This document shows positions 1-13,389 of a stretch of DNA of 64,000 nucleotides, piece after piece. The position numbers and the translations under genes are program-made. Source of the stretch: Capitulum mitella (Eukaryota > Arthropoda > Thecostraca > Pollicipedomorpha > Pollicipedidae); contig CP099845.1 of NCBI GenBank assembly GCA_030062745.1, positions 19,384,903 to 19,448,902 on the forward strand, in the 5' to 3' direction. Numbering within the stretch: position 1 is the first letter of the stretch; each line of letters starts with the position of its first letter. Under the pieces are notes generated by a model. That model had not been told where the DNA came from, did not search any database, and saw only the letters and a program-made list of their open reading frames with translations.

Positions 1-1203
1 GCTTAATTCGGGTACAAATAGCTGTCCAACTTCAGGACGACGTTTTCTCTTCACGCCTGGAGTGTCGGCGTCTCGTTTGAGCCTCTCGCGCCGATGAACA
101 CCCTCAACATGCCCGAAAGCAGTCTGCCTCGATGACCTCTCCCCGCGTTCCAAAGTTGTGCGGTCCGTTGAACAGATGCGGCTGCTCAGACCGCCATAGT
201 TCAGGGGTCAGGTCTCGGGAAAACGGTCCCAACGGCCGCTCTCTGCCGCGTGTCTGACGACTGTCACAGTGTCTGGCTCGTATCCAGGTCAGCGCTGAAA
301 TCTGCCGCAGACTGATGGCGACGTCATGCGGTTGCATCTACATGTGTAGTAACTTATAATGCTGGACGCCGAGGGTTCCTACCAGCTTTTAAGAATGCTG
401 ACGTTAGTCTTGTCCGCGTGGAGATCTCCTTAAGACGGCTTTAGCCTCATCGATTTAAAAATGTCCCCTCACCTATAGTTTCAGCAGTGGTACACAATTT
501 CAGTGCTCACCATTCAGGCCGGTGGCAGTGAAGCAGCTCTTTGGTTACCTCTGAGCGGGTGATGTCGTTCCTGTACCACGTTTCGACAAATATCATCTTA
601 ACGCGCAACACCTTGAAATGTTTTCAAGTTAGGAAAAAACTGCGAATGGCCAATAGCCTTAAGTTACACCTGGGAACTGGGATGTAGATTCAACAACTGT
701 TAGCGTTTTCAGACAGCTTACACCTTCAGAGTAAGCCTTCAGGCTAAGCTTTCAGGGTAACGCCTTCGGTTTCGGGGGAAATACAAGACACCGGGAATCG
801 TTAGACAGCCGCTGCCAAAGTCCACACGTCACGGGCACCCACGCGCGGCGGCCACAACTTACGACCCACCCCCACCGCCGCCGGCCGGGCCCCGGCACCG
901 CGATGCAACATTCACGCCGCTGCCCGAGCCCCCGCCTCGCCGCGGGCGGCGTCGGTGCGGGCGGCTTAGCGCTGACCTGCACCTCGGCCGGCTCGGAGCG
1001 CGCGCCGGCCACGCCCGGCTGATTTACGGCGGGCCGCTGCGGCGCCGACGCCGGCCTGGTGACCGCCGCGGGTGCTCCGGCCGTCGAGGCGCGTCCCACG
1101 GTCCCACGGCGCCCGGCCCGGGGCGGCCTCGACCACGGAAAGGCGGGGCTGGCCGCCTGCAGCCGCCTGCTCGCGTCGGGACGGCGTGGAGTAAAGCGGG
1201 ACG

Positions 1204-1500
1204 ATTCTGGTTCAGGTAGGGGCTGAAACGTGCATCAGCATCCGCATACGAGTCCGGAGTCAGGCTCAGGGTTGACGTTAGCGACCAGGGCGCGTTCCGG
1301 TCCTCAAAACGGGTCGGGCATGCATGTGTGCCGAAGTTACGGAAATGTCGGTCCGAAACCGGATGGTGTCAGTCCGCGTGACGACGCCATTCGGCTCCGC
1401 GTCTGGCCAGATTCGGAAAACATGAGGCTCAGGTCCATGGCAGGGTTCGTGTTCAGGGTCCGGGTCGGGGTCAAGCTCACGTTGTGTCAAGATCGGTGTC
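1204..1500. repeat. Degenerate hexamer-like low-complexity tract
   Basis: The sequence is built from imperfect runs of a GGGTCA/GGGTCC/GGTTCA-like hexamer, clearest at about 1430-1480. The minus-strand reading reflects this as an Asp-Pro-rich run. It looks like a decayed simple repeat rather than a gene. Confidence 0.35.
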
Positions 1501-4494
1501 ATGGTCGGAGACCAGAAGCGATGGGCGGTCTCCAGGCTGCATCATCACGCACATCCAAGTCATCCTCCGAGCGGGGTCAAGGCCAGGGTCAAGGTCCGCC
1601 TCTGGAGCACGGCCGGTAACCGGAGGCCGCCGCAGTCCCCGGGCCCGGTCCGCACGTGGATGTGGGTCGAGCCAGGCCCACGGCCGGACCGTGCGCGCCG
1701 GGCCGCTGTCTGCACTCGGCCGGCCGGCCCGGCGACCGTCGGCGGCCGGCGACGACGCTCCGGCTGTCGTGACGGGCGACAGATCGACCGGGGGCGTCAC
1801 GCGCCGCGTCACGGCCGCCGGACGGGCCGGCAGCGCCGCCCGCCGCCGGCCGGCCGGACGCCGCTGATGGTGGTCTGATGGTCTCCGGAGGCGCCCCGTG
1901 GGCAAGGCGCCCTCCCGGGCGACCGTCCTGGTGTCCGGGACAGCCGGCGACGGTGCACGGTCGGACCTGCCAGTCCTGCACGGCGACCAAGTCTTAAAAC
2001 TGCGATTTTTAATGCTGAAGGAGGCCAAAATACGTGTCCATCAAAAGAATTTTATGTTCCACAAGTTTCTCCTTGCACCTTCATCGAAAAGCTGCACTGC
2101 AAGCGCAAGCATTTGACAAGCTTGCTGTCAAATGCCATGGCCTCCATTGACAAAAAACAGTTGTATGTTTTCACCGGCTTAAACAAGAACGCCGACAGCA
2201 CCTGCATTTTTTGCTTTCGTGTTTCGCAAAATGTTGCACTCCAACATTCATACTTCCGCGCCAAGAATAACAAACAAATTCCTAACCCTCACGGCGGCTG
2301 ATCCAAGCACCGACGCACCCGTGCAAGATCACGCACGGAGTACCGTGCCGCTCCGGAATTCCGTCGGCCCAGCACCGGACATGGCTGCCGCCAACAGCGG
2401 CAACGCGGCCCGAGTCCAGACGCCACACCACGCGGCCACCGACACCTGGCCCTCCACCGGGCGGGGCGGCCGCCGTATGTCCGCGCTCCGGACGCCGCTG
2501 CAGGATATACGACTCGCCTCCTCAGCCCGCCCCCGCCTCCAGCCCACGTTCCTGTGGTCCGCAGCTGGGGCCGTCTCCGGTCGGCGGCGGGCACCCAACC
2601 CTCTCCGTCCGACGGCTCGACTTTGAAATTCCGGCGGGCTGGGCTCAGCCAAACGGGCGGACAGCGCTAAAGGTGCGGCACGTCGTTCCCTGTTTTAACG
2701 CTCTGGTTTCATTTATTTTATATTTAGTTCATTCAACTTGTGTTGGTCCTTTACTTGGCGCCTTTTGCTTCGTTCGTGTGCTATGGTGCTTTATGGTTCA
2801 TAATCTGTGTACAGTCTTGTGCCAGACTCTGCACTGATACCATCCCGAGCGCAGACGCTTCGTTTCCTGCCGTTTTCGCGGACGCCGAGTCCTTCTGCAG
2901 TCCCGGCGGCTGTAGTTCCAGTCATTAGACGACCGGCATTAACGACATCGTTGCGTGACTTTTATACCGCGAGCGACGTCATGACGGCGTCCCGGAACGA
3001 CCAGTCACCACGTGTGACCCTCCTCCGTCCCTGGACAGCCACGTCACAACCACGGAGTCGTGCGACAAGATTAGACCATTTGTTAAGGCCTTAAAGGTGA
3101 ATGGTCGCTGTGCGGCGTGGTCTCTGGAGTTCGACCATAAGTCTGTATTCGACTTGTCCACTTCTATACCGTCTTCGGGCCCTCCCCGGACGATTCATGA
3201 ATGTTTCGTTCCTCAGTCGGACTTTCAGGCTCAAGGGACGGATTTGTGTGATGACTGCGTTTTGTCCAGGAGTGGAAACTTATGAAATGAAATTCCGAAT
3301 ACTACACGAACAAAAGTTTTCTTTATCTGCATTTTTAGAAACAATGCTTTTGCGAGCTGATTTGTGCAACTGTAGGGATCATAATGAATTACCCCGTAGT
3401 TTTGAACGCCGAGGATCTGAATATTGCCCTTTGCCCCGGTCTTTCTTCCCACCAGGTAGCCAAAAAGAACTTCAGAATACTCAATGTACGGCTGACGTAT
3501 TCCGTGTCTGCCTTCGAGACAGTTTAAGTGCCAGCTGCATGTTTTAACAACCCTCTTCGGAGCTACACCCGTGAAAGATTAATCCTCGGCCGACGCACAA
3601 TGGATAGATCGTGCCCCGAATTCCCGCGAAAAACGAAAATGCAGGAGACAAAGTAGCCTGACAATCTGAGGATTGCTTGTGATGCAATTTTTTTGGTCAT
3701 GGGAGAAGTTTTGTCTTTTAAAAAGGCAAAAGACAACATTCCGTGACAATGAACCAGAAACTGTATGTGTGCACGCATTGGTAAACGTTGACCAGAAAAT
3801 CGCAAAAGGAAAAGTCGTCCAGGCTCCGAATCTCATTTATAGCCTTTCAGATTATGTTCCTTCTTCCTCTTCCTGATTAGCCGTCGCTATGAGTGTCTTC
3901 CGTACTTCAGGCGGGTCGGCGAGGACAGCCTCCGTCCACGGGCCGAAATCCAGCAGACCAGCTCGGCCCGCCCGAGTACAACAGGCACGCGGACACCGCA
4001 ATGCCTCCGCGGCTCACGTGCAGGCGCACCAGACCGGCTGGATAGCCCGCTGGCACGCACGCGGCCGCCGCGGCCCGTGTGCGCCACGCCCTGACCTCCG
4101 CTCCAGCTAACGATCCCCGACCGCTGATGCCCCGGGGTAATCCGCTTAGCTCGTCCTCATCTGGCGTGCCGGCCGGGCGCTCCCCGGGGGCGGCAGGTAA
4201 CCCCGGCGCCGGCCGCCGCCGCCGCCGGCTCACGGCGCCCGCGGTCGGCCGCGGCCTGCGCCCAGTCGGAGGACTCCGCTCCGGCGGCCGCCGCAGGAGG
4301 TCAGAGGGAATGGGGCATGCTGCAGAGGACGTCACGTGACACGGAAAGTCCTCACGTGGATGTAGTTTGGTGTACGGTCGAAAGAACTCAGTCACTGTGG
4401 CGATAATTACTACCATGGGCAGGGTTGTCATTTTGAGTAAGTGACTGGGGACGAGAGAGACGAGGACCCGACAACCAAACCTTTCCCGAAGTGT

Positions 4495-4910
4495 GAGTTT
4501 ACCGACCGATTTAACTTATTTTATTGCGACGGACGGCAAGGCCTTTTTTTAATCATTTATCTAATATATGTAGATATATATATATATATATGAGCTATAT
4601 TATATACATTCTATATATATATATATATTAGCTATATTATATAACATTTTATCATATATATATATGTATATATATAAATATATATGCTCTGTGACCAATT
4701 CATTTCTAAGTGTTTTAAGTGATTTTATGCTTTATTCTACACTTCCTGCCGATCTGTTATCTATTGCTTTCATCACTGTCATAGTTACTGCCTATTTCCT
4801 GTGTTAAAACTGGCAGAAAACAGTGGAGAGGGGCCAAAATCGGCTTTGGAGAGGTCAAGATCCACAGTGAAGGGGCCACGACTCCCTCAAAAGCATAGAA
4901 ATCGACAACC
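4495..4910 (+). repeat. Dispersed repeat family, copy 1 (unclassified)
   Basis: The right half (about 4,720-4,905) matches 58,355-58,530 over many short blocks in the same order. The blocks are a shared CTGGCAGAAAA, a GGAG(A/G)GG(G/T)CCAAA motif, a CTCCCTC(A/G)AAAG motif and AAATCGACA. No reading frame or terminal repeats were recognised. A possible third, more diverged relative lies around 29,515-29,760. It is probably an old transposable-element fragment; the class is unknown. Confidence 0.5.
4561..4690. repeat. AT-dinucleotide-rich microsatellite
   Basis: Several (TA)n runs are interrupted by two near-identical AGCTATATTATATA segments. This suggests slippage plus local duplication inside the dispersed repeat copy. 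Confidence 0.85.
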
Positions 4911-7289
4911 ATGGCCATAGAGATGATATAACCCGAGATGTGGTAATCATTTGCCCGTTCTTGTTTCTACTATTTCCTACGTATTAGAAAATAAATATGC
5001 CTTTCTGGGCAGCTGACAATGGATGAAATGCCCCCTAAATTTGTGGATAAGAAAGTCCTGGTCAAAAGTTCTAAACCACACCAATACCCTTTTTCCCAGC
5101 TCTGTTTCGGTTCTCATGACTCCTCGGTCCGATAACCGCGTCCGACGTCCACGGCCGTCCCGCCCCACGGCGGCGTCGGCGACCTTTCTGACGCAGCGGC
5201 CGTCTCCGGTCAGCGTCCGATCCCGCCGAGAGTCTCGCCTTCCCCGGCGCCGGCCGGCCCGGCCGCCAGCTCCCGGTAAGTGCCGCGCGGCAATCGATGG
5301 CGCACGAGTGGGCGAAATGGCGCACCGCCGGCCGCCACGGCAAACAGCCGGCCGACGGTCCTCGACGGTCCATGGCCGCGCCGCCCGCCGGCGGCCGGTG
5401 ACGGCGCCGATAATCAGCCGTCAGGCGCCGCGCCGAATTCAGCTGCAGAGCGAAGCGCCGATTGCGATCGCGGCCGACGGCCGGGCTTTCTGTTGCGACC
5501 CGGAGACGGCTGCGAGCGGGCGCCGCCGGGAATTAAGCAGCGATTACGCCGGTGTGTTCGCGTGGGGACGGGCTCTGACGTCAGCAGACTGCCCACGCCC
5601 CCGCCCCTCGTTCGTGGGGCGGTGACGTCAAGTGGAGGGCGTCAGGAGGGAGCCGATAGGTGAGGCGGCGGGGGCCAATACCGGCGACGTCCGAACCATA
5701 CATCGCCCGACGCACGGACAGACGGACGGAGAGAGCACACCGTCACGACGTGAAACGGCCGGACGGTCGGAGAAAAGTGCGTGGCGATTTGTTGAACAGG
5801 CGCGAAGAGGACATTTCTCAGCCGAAGTGAGCTCCCCGGACGGCACTCTGTAAATATCGTCCTGCCAAATGAAACCTGACATGCGACTGCAGTTTGGATT
5901 CCTGGTCTTGAAATGAAAAACGCGCATCAGCAGTCTCGTCAATCACGATCGGATTCCGTGTCCATTCCGAAATACGGCGCCCACCAATATCCGTAAACCC
6001 AATTCGAGTGTTTTGGTGAACCGTTCCCTACAACTTGCAACAACACCGTTCGAGTCCCCATGTGCGTACACAAGATTTTCCATTGGTCGCATGCATCAGC
6101 GGTCAAAGATTCGAAGCCGACTGTGGCGGCGACACTGACGACGTCGTCCGGCCATCCGTCACATCCTGCAGACGCTGAGTGCGGCGGAAATGGCGCGCCA
6201 GGATCGCACCCGCTCTCTCTCTTCGACCATGCGGCCAGACGCAGTACGTGATGACGTGCCAGGACCATTGCGCTTGAGAGGGGGATGAAATGATTCAAAA
6301 TTTATGTTGGATGTTCGCTCTTACATTTTCACAGAAGAACTAGCTGAATTAAATTTCAACGAAATCATCTAGGAGCAGCAGGAATGACAACTAAATCATG
6401 TGACGGATTATATTTGGCCAAATGCTCATCTTGTTTGCAACAGGCACGTGTTTTGGTCGTTCTTGATCAGGATCTCAAAATAAAAGACAATTGTTTTTCT
6501 TGTAAGATCACCAGTTTGCCAGTATAACTGCCAATAATATGCACTCAGAGGTACTGTTAAACATTGATCAGTATGTCACAACTCTGAACTAGTGAGAAAG
6601 CATGCTTAAAATCGCACTGAACTCCCAAAATAACTTTGCAGAATGCCCCTTCGCCCTCCAGGAATCTTCTCCGTTACACCGGCGCCTCGTAACTCCAGTT
6701 TCTAAATTCAGCGAGCACTTTGCTGGCCGGACACGCGCGCATCCCGCGATTTCACTGCGGCGCCGCCTGTTCGGGGAAATGCCGCGGAATTCGGCGCGCG
6801 CGCGACATGACGCAGAAGTTCCCGGCGTGGGCGGCGGCGGCCACCGCCAGGGCGGCCGCGGCCGACACTTTACGGCTGTTTGGCCGGGCGGCCGCGAGAA
6901 ATGACGCCGCCGCGGGCGCGGTGCAGTGACGGACGGCCCCGTTCCGGACGAGGACGTCCCCCGGCGGCCGCCGCCGCCCGAGGGCGTGAGCGGCGCTGCT
7001 GCGAGCCGCGACGGCCCCGTCGACGGCGACGCGACGCTGGAGGACGCTCGTTCGTTTAGCCGGGGAACGACGGAGTTCGGGTGGGGAGGGATGGTAATGG
7101 AGAACGCGTCTTGTAGGTCCGGTGAGGAGTGAAACTGTGCGGTTGAAGTGGGATTTTTGACGCTCCGTCCGGCATCGGTTTAATTTACGTATGTGCGCTG
7201 AACGTGAAAGAACGTATGTACGAGCTTGGGTTCATCGTCACGTTAAGACGTACAACATACTGATGTTTCCGCCTTCGCGTTCGACTTAC

Positions 7290-7390
7290 CTCGGCACGAT
7301 TAAAGCCAGAAATCTTGCAGAAAGTCTCGTTGCAGTACACGATGGGATAGTCCACAATCTGGGCGTTGGCCAGCAGAAAGCTGCTATCAG
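7290..7390 (-). CDS. eag: eag/KCNH potassium channel, coding exon 2 (PAS domain start)
   Basis: This minus-strand exon encodes residues 27-60 of an ether-a-go-go (Kv10) voltage-gated potassium channel. The protein is a plasma-membrane channel with a cytoplasmic N-terminal PAS domain. The translation contains the blocks [17 protein letters not shown] and [11 protein letters not shown], which are hallmarks of the eag-type PAS domain. The exon begins after a pyrimidine-rich acceptor (TTTCCAG). It ends at GAG followed by a GTAAGT donor at 7,289-7,284. Its first two bases complete the Pro codon split from exon 1. The reading frame fits exon 1 exactly, giving the eag-like junction SQ/PDSSF. The rest of the channel (remaining PAS, six transmembrane segments, pore, cNBHD) is not in the window. 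Assignment to the eag rather than the erg or elk subfamily rests on these residues and is strong. Confidence 0.9.
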
Positions 7391-9860
7391 CTGGAAACAG
7401 ACAGACAGAAGACATAGGTCATAGCTGACAGACAAGTGTTCCTGCCGTGAGCGACAGGGTTACGGAATTCAACGTCAAAACTCAAGTTGAACACGGTTTC
7501 ATATCATGTGAGCATGACTGTCTTAAAATCTCCGAGAAATGCGATGACACTCGTCTAAAGTTGTCCTGAAACTGAAGAATGTCAAGGACGTCTGAAATAT
7601 TCAGATCTTGTTTGCATGAGTTCTAAGACACAGGTTACATAGATTTCTCAACGTGATGGATGATGGGTTATGGTCAGAAATCCAGTGCGAGAAGGTGCTG
7701 CGAGTTGTAAAAATCTGCTTTGCTTAAAAAAAGGGGTGTGTTTGTAACTAGTCAGCGCAGAAGGAAACGTCATCAGAGGAAACACCTGACCTCATTACTT
7801 TATTTCCTTTCCAGTTTCCATCTTTATGTTAAATGGCTGCTTCAGTTGTCAGAAACATTCTCCCGTGTCTGCTCTTTCCCGTGTTCTGCATTTTATTTTC
7901 TTCCGCCCATCCCATAGGCTGACCATTTTGCCCTCAAAAAAGATCACACCGTCTAAAAAACGCAACATGAAAACCACCAAGATGGGTCATGATTAGCATG
8001 GATAACCAGTCTATAGTTATGATAACAAAACGTGATCGGCTAAAACGTCCCACGACACTGATCGATCAGCACTGCTACAGGTCTTCCATCTCTGCAACAG
8101 CGGTCTTCACCTGCCTCCCCGCGCTCCGCGTCAGAACTGCGGCTACCAGAGGAATCCCGAGACCATGCAGTCTGTTGCTGCGCGAGCCAGCGGCGCGACC
8201 CAGTCCAGTCAATCGGCTCGCAGCACGCCATCCGAGCCGGCTCGCCTCGCTAACGAGTCGCTCCACTCCACAGCGAAAAAGTTTGCCGCCCGGGCGCGAC
8301 GGTGACGCCGCAATGAAAATTCAAATCGGCCTTCCCTTGATTAAACAAGCGGAACTTGTGGGCGCGTGCGCCACCGCCGAGGCAGTCGACGTCGAAACAG
8401 GAAAGTTCGGATGGGAAGCCCACCAACGGCGGACAGTGAAGCACTTTCCACAAAAACCTGCCCGCCCCTAAACATCGGCACATCCCATTTAGAAAGCCTG
8501 CGGGTAAAGAAGAACAAAACAGACCGTTTTATTAACAAGCATTAAATATGTTCATTTCATTCCATTTTCCACATCACTCAGAGCCCACCTGGGGCAGGCG
8601 GACAAACATGAAGCATCGCCAGACGCTCGGCCGGCGCAGAATCAGAACCGCACCGATCCTCTGCGACGATCCATTGCTCCGTGTCTCCTCGCGACAAGTG
8701 CCCCTGGCCTCCACCTGCCGGGCTCCCACGGCCCGCCATCGGCGACCATTAACTCCGACGGGATTCCGGACTAACCGCGGCACGAGCGGACAGCGAAGCG
8801 TCGTCATTAGGCCGCCACGTCGCAGCACGTGTGGCGCCGACACTCGCTCCGACGTGGCGACCGGGGACATGGCGGCCGGGACGAATACACCTCCGGCACG
8901 TACTACGACGCGCCGGAATGTCGGTCCTCGGGGAAATATGTCTCTGCAGTAACAGGACATTGTGTGAACATGAAGCGGAAAATCCCAAGCGGGCGTTTCG
9001 TTTTTGCGACTGCGGTGTCTGCACACGCCGGCGTCGGCTGCTGTCTCCGCGGGAAATGAATGGTCCGTCCGCTGTTGCAGCCCGCGAAAAACCGCCCGCC
9101 GTCGCCGCCGCAGCAAACCATACGTTATTCATTCCTATCTGCTACAGCCGCAGTAAAGGCATTTTCTCTCCGGCTGCAGATCCGAGAGGAGGGGAGCGAT
9201 CTCCTTCTCGGAATGCTCTGATGAAATCAGGCAGCGGGGTATGCTGGTCGCCAGGCAGGGCAGCCGGCTGCCGGACTGCTCCTGAAGTCAAACTCCAGAT
9301 TCCATGTTCCTGTTCTCCGCCGCCTCTGCATGATGGCCTGCACGGAAGAACATTAGCCGTCTCTTGATGTCTGAAGACGTCTCCTGCTGTTGCATCTGAG
9401 ACAAAGCAGAGGCTATCCGATCCTTCCTCGTGGCCACGGAGTGTTACTGGATCCAGCCTGTCCAGGACGTAATGAGACGCAGTCCGCAGCTTTGGTCGGG
9501 TCTCCAGAAGTCGTAACGGCTTCTGAACTGCCGCCAAACTGACGCCGAGGTTTCTTGTCTCCGACACGCAAAACGTAAATACTGTTTACATTTTTGTTTA
9601 GTTAGTTCCAAAGGTTAGGTGGCCTGGAAGGCCTGGGGACTTAGAACCACATTGCCGAGAAGCCTATAGCAGCAAAATGTTGCTCGTTTCGTCTTCAAAA
9701 AACCGTCGTGTTAAGATTTTTATGCCAACGTCGTGTTGTCTAGGTCAGAAGAGTTTATTCACCTTTTTCCCACCGATTCTCGAAACCTTCCAGTCACAGT
9801 GGACGTTGAATCTGGGCCGGGCCGCCGTCCAGTCTTAACTCTGGCCAGTAGCCCTAACTG

Positions 9861-10343
9861 TCCGGCGATGGTCCCCGGTGAGTCCCGGCTGGGTCCTGAT
9901 CCCGTCTGACTCCCCCAGTCCCACAGACCGACCGGCGATGGTCCCCGGTGAGTCCCTGCTGGGTCCTGATCCCGTCTGACTCCCCCAGTTCCACAGACCG
10001 CCCGGCGATGGTCCCGGGTGAGCCCCGGCTGGGTCCTGATCCCGTCTGACTCCCCCAGTTCCACAGACCGCCCGGCCATGGTCCCCGGTGAGTCCCGGCC
10101 GGGTCCCGGTCCGGTCCCCTCAGCTCCCTGGACCGTCCGGCGATGGTCCCCGGTGGGTCCCGGCCGGGTCCCGCTCCGGTCCCCTCAGCTCCCTGGACCG
10201 TCCGGCGATGGTCCCCGGTGAGTCCCGGCCGGGTCCCGATCCGGTCCCCTCAGCTCCCTGGACCGCCCGGCGATGGTCCCCGGTGAGTCCCGGCCGGGTC
10301 CCGACCCGGTCCCCTCAGCTCCCTGGATCGTCCGGCGATGGTC
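9861..10343. repeat. GC-rich minisatellite, 70-bp then 65-bp units
   Basis: Seven head-to-tail units start with CCGGCGATGGTCCC. The unit spacings are 70, 70, 70, 65, 65, 65 and 65 bp, so the array has two block types that differ in the middle of the unit. Most units carry CCGGTGAGTCC, and the 70-bp type also carries CTGACTCCCCCAG. On the plus strand these look like a splice donor and acceptor respectively. The array is in the eag intron, in the opposite sense to the gene. Confidence 0.95.
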
Positions 10344-13300
10344 GACACTGAAGCCTGGCCGGTGTGACAGCCACCTCCCGGCGGTTATCGACGCGGGGTT
10401 CAGCGAGGCCGACGAGGTCAGCACCCCCGTAGGTTGATTGCTATCGAACTCCGTCACCAAACAGCACCCCGGGCCCCTTTTACTCGCTGGTCTCTGAATG
10501 GCTGACTATTACCAGGTCTCCGTTTCAATCTGAACTGCGCTGGAGGTTCAATGCAGGCCTGAAACCAGGGCTAACGGGTGGGACGTGTGCCTGTCAGTGA
10601 ATTGTAGCTGGTCACCTGTTTGGCGCACGGCAGATGGAATTAAGATCTACAAGTCTAAATCAGTTGACTAATGCACATTCTACTGGAGTTAGCACCGGGC
10701 CCATTTTAGCATATGCCGCCTCGGTCGCAGTTTTGTGTTTATGAAACTGAAGAACACATCCAATCACTGCAAAAAAGCGAACGGGCTTCTCACATACCTT
10801 TACCATTCTGAGAACAAGTACAAGCTTCCGACATTTCATGAGTAAAGACAATACCCATGAGCACTGTTCCGATTCCGATACACCGCTCATACGGTGAGAA
10901 ACTCCAGCTTTATTTTGGGGGCACAAGAGCTCCACTGCACTAAATTCACAGGCGATACCTGCTGGACCTACAGCAGCACAAAAGCCGTAAGCTCCGCTGT
11001 TGAAAACAAAGTTTGGAAATTAGTCTCACACTGTTTATAGTTTGGCACGTCTGTCTCACGTCAGCAAACCGAGCTGTGTAACGCACCCTAATCACCATTC
11101 CAAGGCTTCACCGCCTTACCGTAAACAATGAATTGTTTACATTATCTATAATGATCCAAATAGCATCAAAGAGCGCACTTGGATAGTCTGACGCTACCGT
11201 TCAAAGTCGGCAGAAGTCACTTCGTCAAACATTACGTGGATTATCGCCGGAGCATCTGTCCAAGGCAAGGCATGCCTCAAACACATGCACGCAATGCAAA
11301 TCCTTCAATGCCCGAACACTGCAAATACCATTACAGCAGACCTAGTGGTCCACAGGAGAATTCCCTGCCCCTGCGTTCCCCACGGTCAGCCGGCGGGAAG
11401 GTGGTCGTCGGAGAGTATGCCGCGCACCTGCACCGGTCCTTGCCGGGCTTCGCTGTCAGGGCCGCCGGGCACGCGGGAGGCGCGACCAGCGACCACGGCG
11501 ACGTGCCAGAGGGAGGGCACGGGCACGCTGTCAGGAGAGCGTACAAGGGCTGCTGCCAGATGTCGTACGCGGCATGGCTGGATGTCGCAGAAAAAGTAGT
11601 GCGGGAGGGGTCCTGAAGAAGATTTGAAACCGTTTCTGAGGGCGCTGTGTGTCATAGGATTTTGGACCCTTTCTTTCTAATCGTTGCCATAAACCTCAAA
11701 GTTAAAATTTGTTGAAAATGGGAGTCTAGACCTTTCCAGCTCTGTCCCCCCCCCAGGATCTCCAACCATAGGCCGATGTGTGCATAGATAACTAGCAAAA
11801 TGTGCACCAGGCACCGACACAGAAAGTCCAGGGATATTACTGAAGACTGCTGAGGAATCGCTAGCTCAAACGATACGTACGCAAAGTGAAGGGGAGTGAG
11901 TAAGCTTCTTAATACAAGGTACAGGGAACCACTGACGACAAGGATGCACGACTTGAGGGGCTCACTAGCCAATTACAGAGAAATGCAAACGTCTGCCAAA
12001 TGGGAAATTACGAGCGTTACTGACGAGGCACCAGATCACTAAGCGATACAGGAGGCGTCAAGAGAGATACAGGGCTCGCTGCCAGAACGGGTTCCCAGGG
12101 GTCCCTGTCTGAAAGCAGATCGCCACTGGACTGGAACAGGTGTGACTGCCGGATGAGACACGGAGTCCGGAAGGTGATTTGTGTTTGAGGGTGCACTGGC
12201 GCGACGGCGTGGTCAAACTGCACCCAGACGCACGGAGTTCCTAAAGGTCAAGTGCGATGGCCACTTCTTTGTAAGCGTCGGGCACCTCGACCGGAAACTC
12301 GAAATGGGGCTCACGTGGACGTGGATGTTTTAGTGGACGCAGAAGTTAGTTCTGTTCTCAGATATGGGAACCACTGACGGCTCCAAAATAGGATTTAGTT
12401 CCCGTTCACTCATGTTCGTGTCTGCTATGACCAACCAACTCTTGTTGAGCATTTCAACACTGTATTTCCATTACAAAACCCTGCTGGCCGTCACCATTTA
12501 ATGAATGCAGAAAAATCCTATATTTTCTCTTTGAACCACATCGAACTTCTACCGTTGCTGTAGATAATTTACCAAAATACATATGGCGTGAACTATAAAG
12601 AAGCAGCTTAAAATATCTTGCCCTACATTTTTAAAAGCGTTCTGCTGCCATTGGTCCTCGATTCATCGCCAGTGTCACCCATGCAGGGCATTGGCAACAC
12701 ACACAAGTCTATTTTAAGCATTTCATTGGATGCTTCAAACCATTCAAGTTGACGTGCCTTTCAGCTAATCGACGCTTTAACTATATCGACAGTTAGCAAA
12801 GTCGAGACATTCCCATTTTGATTCCAAAGAGCCGGAGGCAATCCGCGAACCTCTTCCGAATATAAAAACTGGAATCCATTTACGAACAGTGATGCAGCGC
12901 AACCAGTGCACTCCTATTTCTGGACTGAATTGCGTAATTTATGGCTGGCGTATTACGTTGGTGGTGACAAATTTAAGCTTTCGTGTCAAAATTATCCTTC
13001 GACAATCGCGGTTCATTGCAGCACCACCAAGGCTACGACTATGTCTTAATGGTCATGGAATGCTACAGAGATGGTTATCATGATTTGAATTTTCATTCCA
13101 TTCCTCCTTCATAGCAAGTAATGTCATTTTCAGTTTTTTTTTTTTACTGTGGCTTTTTTTGCAATGATTTGGACGAGCATACAAAAGTTGTTCTAACTGT
13201 TGCTGAGGATGTCGGGAAGAAAACAGTCGAAAAACGCATCTTCTTTTCACACTTAAAAAAGGAATTCTTGCAATTATGCGCTACGTAAAACCGAATAACG

Positions 13301-13389
13301 CAAACGAAACGGGAAATGTACAGCTTGCAAAAATGCACAGTCTGCAGAGTAATCCATCTTATCAGTCGCAGGCCCATTTGCTACAACTG

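Larger units (their letters stand above)
1..7289. other. Left flank, presumed eag intron; no exon recognised
   Basis: I find no recognisable coding exon on either strand here. Because eag exon 2 ends at 7,290 with a consensus donor, this stretch should be intron of that minus-strand gene (inference). It alternates AT-rich sequence with CpG-rich islets near 840-1160, 1590-1960, 2330-2640, 3930-4300, 5110-5660 and 6720-7080. These islets generate long but featureless reading frames on both strands. The expected next eag segment, the rest of the PAS domain, was looked for on the minus strand and not seen, so it probably lies beyond the left edge. Confidence 0.5.

Noticed and set aside
1477-2028. 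183-codon minus-strand frame and its plus-strand counterparts
   Set aside because: It lies in a CpG-rich islet where four overlapping frames are open, and no domain is recognisable.
8574-9567. Minus-strand frames of 180 and 141 codons
   Set aside because: Composition-driven frames in a CpG-rich islet of the eag intron; no similarity to eag or other proteins recognised.
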